Below the pieces are notes generated by a model. That model was not told where the DNA came from. It made no database searches and saw only the letters and a program-made list of their open reading frames with translations. DNA of 18,129 bases from CAYUQT01 sp964596165 (GTDB taxonomy: Bacteria; Planctomycetota; Phycisphaerae; UBA1845; JAFGLZ01), in contig CAZQTW010000095.1 of assembly GCA_964596165.1 (NCBI GenBank), positions 1 to 18,129 of the forward strand, given 5' to 3'. Below, one piece after another: positions 14,351 through 18,129 of this stretch (position 1 is its first letter; the number at the start of each line of letters is the position of its first letter). The position numbers and the translations under genes were made by a program.

Positions 14351-16129
14351 ATGGCAAAACGACTCTTCTGGCGTATCTGCCTGCCTCAGTTGTTCTTGAT
14401 CTTCCTCTGTACGGGCGCGGTGGGCCTTTACTCCGTCTACTCCATCCGGGAATTCTATGAGTCCGACGTGGCCCATGTGCTGGAATCGGAGGCTCGCCTC
14501 GTATCGGCACAACTGCTCGAAGGACTCGAGGCGGGCCGGTGGTCGGATCTCGACGGCCTCTGCAAGCGCCTGGGCTCGGCTGCTCACGTTCGTTTCACAG
14601 TGATTCTTCCCGACGGCAGAGTGATCGCCGATTCGAGCCAGGATCCGGCCACGATGGAGAATCATGGCGACCGCTATGAGGTCAGGCAGGCCCTGGCCGG
14701 CCGGACAGGCAGGGAGGTTCACTACAGCCGAACTCTGAAGTCGCACATGCTGTACGTTGCAGTTCCACTGGATCGCAACAACACCGTCGTCGGCGCGGTG
14801 AGAACCTCGATTCAGTTGGCCGAGATCGAAAAGATCGTGGGATCGGCCTACGGACCCATCATCATGGTTGCGGCCGGCGTGGGAGCGCTTGCCCTGTTGA
14901 TCAGTCTGATCATTACGCGACGTATCAGCCGGCCGCTCGAAGAGATGCGCCACTGGGCCGAACGATTTGCGAAGGGTGACTTCAGCATACGCGTGCCGAT
15001 GGGCGGTGCCGAGGAGGTCGCCGGTCTTGCCGCCGTGCTCAATCAGATGGCGGTCGAGTTGGACCAGAGAATTCAGACTATCACACGACAGGGCAATGAG
15101 CGGCAGGCGATCTTGAGCAGCATGGTGGAAGGCGTCGTCGCGCTGGACAGGAACGAGCGCATCCTGGGTCTAAACCAGGCGGCCGCGCGGCTGATTGGAG
15201 CAGACCTGGTGGGAGCCGAGGGGCGACCGCTTGTGGAGGTCATACGAAACGCCGACCTGCAACGGTTTGTCGCGAAGCTGAAACAGAGCCATAGTACTCT
15301 GGAGGAGCAGGTTGTCTTGCGCGATCCGGCAGAACGCTACTTGCAGCTTCACGGCACGGTGCTACGCGATGCGGCGGGTCGCGACATCGGTGCCCTAGTC
15401 GTGATCAACGACCTCACGCGAATCCGCAAATTGGAGACCGTGAGGCGGGACTTCGTGGCGAATGTCTCGCACGAGCTCCGGACACCGATCACTTCGATCC
15501 AAGGATTTGTCGAGACGCTGCAGGACGGTGCCATTCGCGATCCGGAGAAGTCCGTGCAGTTCCTGGAAATCGTTGCCGCTCAGGCGGAGCGACTAAACAA
15601 GATCATTGAGGATTTGCTACAGCTCTCACGGTTGGAGCAGGACGAAGAGAAGGCCAGACTGGAGGTGACCGACTCCGACGTCCGAGCGGTCGTGGATGCG
15701 GCGATCGCGGCGTGTCAGTCCAAAGCGTCAGACAATCAGGTCGCACTCAACGTGGCCTGTCCGACAGGGCTCCGTGCCACGATTAACGCGCCGCTGATCG
15801 AGCGGGCCATCGTAAATCTCGTGGACAACGCTATCAAATATAGCGAGCCGGCTTCGACGGTGGCCGTCGAGGTCGAGCGTCCGGCTGATGAGCTGATCGT
15901 GCGCGTTCGTGACAGCGGCTGCGGTATCGCCGCGGAACACCTGCCCCGGCTGTGCGAGCGATTCTATCGCGTCGACAAAGCCCGCAGCCGAAAGCTTGGG
16001 GGAACCGGTCTGGGCCTCGCCATCGTCAAGCACATCGCCCAAGTCCACGGAGGCTCCGTGGCCATTCAGAGTGCGCCGGGCAAGGGCAGCACGTTCGAGA
16101 TTCACATCCCGCTGGGTGGTCGGCAGTAA
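14351..16129 (+). CDS. phoR: Phosphate regulon sensor histidine kinase PhoR
   Basis: A 592-aa membrane kinase that phosphorylates PhoB. Segments in order: first membrane helix (about 6-28), an extracytoplasmic domain of about 140 residues, second membrane helix (about 169-192), HAMP linker (about 190-245; RRISRPLEEMRHWAERFAKG), PAS domain (about 255-360; SSMVEGVVALDRNERILGLN), dimerisation/phospho-acceptor domain with His374 in NVSHELRTPITSI, and ATPase domain with N-box Asn489 (NLVDNAIKYS), G1 DSGCGI and G2 GGTGLGLAIVKH. All catalytic motifs are intact. The large extracytoplasmic domain is the Bacillus-like layout rather than that of E. coli PhoR, which has almost none; what it senses is unknown. 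It starts three bases after phoB, so the pair is surely cotranscribed. It ends the operon. Confidence 0.94.
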   Translation: MAKRLFWRICLPQLFLIFLCTGAVGLYSVYSIREFYESDVAHVLESEARLVSAQLLEGLEAGRWSDLDGLCKRLGSAAHVRFTVILPDGRVIADSSQDPATMENHGDRYEVRQALAGRTGREVHYSRTLKSHMLYVAVPLDRNNTVVGAVRTSIQLAEIEKIVGSAYGPIIMVAAGVGALALLISLIITRRISRPLEEMRHWAERFAKGDFSIRVPMGGAEEVAGLAAVLNQMAVELDQRIQTITRQGNERQAILSSMVEGVVALDRNERILGLNQAAARLIGADLVGAEGRPLVEVIRNADLQRFVAKLKQSHSTLEEQVVLRDPAERYLQLHGTVLRDAAGRDIGALVVINDLTRIRKLETVRRDFVANVSHELRTPITSIQGFVETLQDGAIRDPEKSVQFLEIVAAQAERLNKIIEDLLQLSRLEQDEEKARLEVTDSDVRAVVDAAIAACQSKASDNQVALNVACPTGLRATINAPLIERAIVNLVDNAIKYSEPASTVAVEVERPADELIVRVRDSGCGIAAEHLPRLCERFYRVDKARSRKLGGTGLGLAIVKHIAQVHGGSVAIQSAPGKGSTFEIHIPLGGRQ

Positions 16130-16189
16130 CCCGGAATGGGCTACCTCAGGACCAACCAATTCGTTCTCATGGGCCGGGGTACAGTCCGT

Positions 16190-16224
16190 GGGCCGGCACG
16201 CCTGGCGGCCCTAGTCGGTCTTTT
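16190..16224 (+). terminator. Weak candidate terminator after phoR
   Basis: GGGCCG (16190-16195) pairs perfectly with CGGCCC (16206-16211) across a 10-base loop. A short T-run (TCTTTT, 16219-16224) begins eight bases after the stem, further than in a classic intrinsic terminator. It is the best stem in the 161-nt gap between phoR and the next gene and could end the pst-pho transcript. The rest of the gap shows no other clear signal. Confidence 0.3.
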
Positions 16225-16308
16225 GAATCGCCACTATGATGGAACCTAAGAGAACGGCACCAGTCCGGATAGTGGCGAGCCGGGCGCGAGGTGAGGGACG
16301 TGCTCTAC

Positions 16309-17856
16309 ATGACAGGTCAACCTAAGCCCTTTGCTCAACCCAAGACCGATCGGCCTGAAGTCTACTCGCGCACTGTCCGGTTGATACTCATCCTGGCTGC
16401 GTACGGGCAAGCCGCCGATCAACCCCAATGGGGGCAGAGGCACACCCGTAACATGGTCTCAGATGAGCAAGGCCTGCCGGAGCGTATCGACGCGCAGAAG
16501 GGATGGAACGTCCGGTGGTCTGTTGAGCTGGGAACGGAAACGTACTCGACCGCCATCGTCGCGGGCGGCAAGGTGTTTATCGGAACAAACAATGCTCGAC
16601 CGCGAGACAAGCAGCACAGGGGGGATTGTGGCGTCTTGCTCTGCCTCGATGAAAAGGACGGGCGTTTCTGTTGGCAGCTTGTCGTTCCCAAGCTGGGTCC
16701 AAGCCCCTATCTCGACTGGCCGAGGACGGGACTCGTCTCACCTGTCACGGTCGAGGGCACCCGGGTTTATCTGGTGAGCAATCGTAACGAGGTGATGTGT
16801 CTGGACCTCGCCGGCATGGCCAACGGCAATGACGGGCCCTACATGGACGAGGGATCGCATATGGGCTTGCCGGACGGTCCTCCGCAGCCGGTCACCGGCA
16901 CGGACGCCGACATCTTGTGGCTGTTTGACATCGACAAGGAAATGGGCGTGCATCAGCACGATGCAGCACACTGTTCCCTGCTGTTGCACGGTCAGTACTT
17001 ATATGCGTGCACGTCAAACGGCGTGGACGACTCACACCTCAGGATCGTCTCGCCGGACGCACCGAGCCTGATTGTGCTCGACAAGTCCACCGGCCGCCTC
17101 ATAGCTCGGGATGCCGAAAGGATGGCCCCACGGACGATTCACTGCACGTGGTCGTCGCCGTCGGCGGGCGAGGTGAACGGCAGGACGTTGATCTTCTTCG
17201 GCGGCGGCGACGGCGTGTGCTACGCCTTCGAGGCTCCGGGGCAATCGCATCCGAGCGAGGCGTCCGCCCTGAAGAAGGTCTGGTGGTTCGATTGTGATCC
17301 GTCGGCTCCCAAGGACAACGTGCACAGGTATCAGGACAACCGAAAGGAAAGCCCGAGCAACATCACCGGCATGCCGGTCTTCCACGGCAGTCGAGTCTAT
17401 GTCGAAGCCGGCGGCGATCTGTGGCACGGCAAGCGCGAGGCGTGGATTAAGTGCATCGATGCCGGCAAGACCGGCGACATCACCCGTACGGGTGAAATCT
17501 GGTCCTATGCACTGAACCAGCACTGCATGTCCACGCCGGCGATCTTCCGGGGCTTGCTCTTCATCGGCGATTGTCGCGGACGTCTCCACTGTGTTGATGC
17601 CGACACCGGCAAGCCCTACTGGGTACATGACACGGGCGGCGAGATCTGGGCCTCACCGATGGTAGCCGACGGGAAGGTCCACGTGGCAAACCGCGCCGGC
17701 GAACTCTGGGTCTTTGCCGCCGGCAAGGAGAAGAAGATCATCGCAACCGTCGAGCTCGACGGGCCGATCAACGGCACACCAACCGCCGCGAACGGTTCAC
17801 TCTACGTGGCCACGATGCAGCGCCTCTACGCGTTTCAGGAAGTCCCCGTGCGCTGA
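16309..17856 (+). CDS. PQQ-like beta-propeller protein, probably exported
   Basis: A propeller protein of the type common in planctomycetes, made of repeated four-stranded blades with W and G-rich turns, such as KVFIGTNNARP, RVYLVSNRNEVMCLD, GLLFIGDCRGRLHCVD and KVHVANRAGELWVF. These resemble BamB and PQQ-dehydrogenase blades, but no dehydrogenase catalytic residues or haem motif are visible. ATG 16309 is preferred, with GAGGGA (16293-16298) ten bases upstream; GTG 16291 and GTG 16300 in the same frame are alternatives. A short hydrophobic run (VRLILILAAYGQAAD) before DQPQWGQRHTRNMVS looks like an export signal, although its N-terminal side is unusually long, so the real start may be misjudged. 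Function unknown; a sugar- or protein-binding role in the periplasm is the usual guess. No functional tie to the phosphate operon is evident. Confidence 0.85.
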   Translation: MTGQPKPFAQPKTDRPEVYSRTVRLILILAAYGQAADQPQWGQRHTRNMVSDEQGLPERIDAQKGWNVRWSVELGTETYSTAIVAGGKVFIGTNNARPRDKQHRGDCGVLLCLDEKDGRFCWQLVVPKLGPSPYLDWPRTGLVSPVTVEGTRVYLVSNRNEVMCLDLAGMANGNDGPYMDEGSHMGLPDGPPQPVTGTDADILWLFDIDKEMGVHQHDAAHCSLLLHGQYLYACTSNGVDDSHLRIVSPDAPSLIVLDKSTGRLIARDAERMAPRTIHCTWSSPSAGEVNGRTLIFFGGGDGVCYAFEAPGQSHPSEASALKKVWWFDCDPSAPKDNVHRYQDNRKESPSNITGMPVFHGSRVYVEAGGDLWHGKREAWIKCIDAGKTGDITRTGEIWSYALNQHCMSTPAIFRGLLFIGDCRGRLHCVDADTGKPYWVHDTGGEIWASPMVADGKVHVANRAGELWVFAAGKEKKIIATVELDGPINGTPTAANGSLYVATMQRLYAFQEVPVR

Positions 17857-17857
17857 T

Positions 17858-18129
17858 ATGGGGTGGAGGTGGAAGGCGGTAGGCGTGCCGTCACAAGGCA
17901 CCGTGCGGTATAACCTCTCGTCAGGGCAAGACGAGGTAGGCTACCTCTTGAAAGACCGGTACACGGTGGCCGGTTTGGCGGATGAGCGTGGCTGGCCCGT
18001 TGAGAGATACGACTACGACGCGTATGGGAAGGTCTACATGAACCGCTGCGCGGTCCTGCCGTGGGCGGCGGATTTCGATGGCGATGGGGATGTCGATCAG
18101 AACGATCTGACGGTGTTCCTCGACGCCTA
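17858..18129 (+). CDS. Orphan RHS/YD-repeat core fragment with dockerin-like calcium loop (3' cut by window)
   Basis: The frame is open from ATG 17858, two bases after the stop of the propeller gene, to the window end. From about 17885 it reads like the C-terminal core of an RHS protein: VRYNLSSGQDEVGYLL, AGLADERGWPVERYDYDAYGKVY. Directly after comes DFDGDGDVDQNDLTVFLDA (18071 onward), a dockerin type I or EF-hand-like calcium loop of the kind common in Phycisphaerae. RHS proteins are normally many hundreds of residues long, with this core at their far end, and there is no room upstream for the rest. It is therefore either a decayed remnant, a cassette moved by recombination, or a short stand-alone form. 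No ribosome site precedes ATG 17858; GTG 17885 with GGAAGG upstream is possible. The end is not visible. Confidence 0.5.
   Translation, partial: MGWRWKAVGVPSQGTVRYNLSSGQDEVGYLLKDRYTVAGLADERGWPVERYDYDAYGKVYMNRCAVLPWAADFDGDGDVDQNDLTVFLDA

Noticed and set aside
1..18129. CRISPR arrays, insertion sequences, tRNA or rRNA genes
   Set aside because: No regularly spaced long repeats, transposase-like proteins, or cloverleaf/rRNA sequence were recognised when reading the window.

Overview
The window (about 60% GC by eye, every credible gene on the + strand) looks like a planctomycete chromosome, most likely of the Phycisphaerae or a related lineage. This is inferred from gene content: a dihaem protein related to HzsA with a PD40-type propeller, a formylglycine-type sulfatase, a PQQ-like beta-propeller protein and an RHS fragment carrying a dockerin-like calcium loop. 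No rRNA or other phylogenetic marker is present, so the placement is tentative.

Layout. (1) Bases 1-2163 hold the 3' part of a secreted c-type haem protein related to HzsA, cut by the window edge. (2) Bases 2278-8386 hold three closely packed genes: a giant lipoprotein with two CsgG-like modules, TPR-like repeats and a PEGA-like domain; a type I sulfatase whose start lies inside the end of the lipoprotein frame; and a URO-D-fold putative methyltransferase 15 nt further on. (3) After about 320 nt without a gene, which contain a strong candidate PHO box, comes a complete phosphate operon: pstS-pstC-pstA-pstB1-pstB2-phoU-phoB-phoR (8706-16129). Genes overlap by ATGA or are a few bases apart, except for a 145-nt structured gap between phoU and phoB. 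(4) Bases 16291-17856 hold a PQQ-like beta-propeller protein. Right after its stop, the window ends inside an orphan RHS core/dockerin-like fragment (17858-18129).

How the genes work together. PstS would capture phosphate outside the membrane, PstC/PstA form the channel and the two PstB subunits power it. PhoR senses transporter state through PhoU and phosphorylates PhoB. PhoB would bind four direct repeats with exact 11-bp spacing upstream of pstS, giving an autoregulated operon. The lipoprotein, sulfatase and URO-D genes may form a separate transcription unit; their shared role is not clear.

The most interesting observation is that the two PstB ATPases have complementary defects. PstB1 keeps an intact LSGGQ signature but has lost the Q-loop Gln and the switch His. 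PstB2 keeps Walker A, Q-loop and switch His but has the signature LSPEQ. A PstB1-PstB2 heterodimer would therefore have one canonical and one degenerate ATP site, as in asymmetric heterodimeric ABC exporters but in a phosphate importer. Two unresolved features also deserve attention: the reading-frame conflict between lipoprotein and sulfatase, and the structured phoU-phoB gap.
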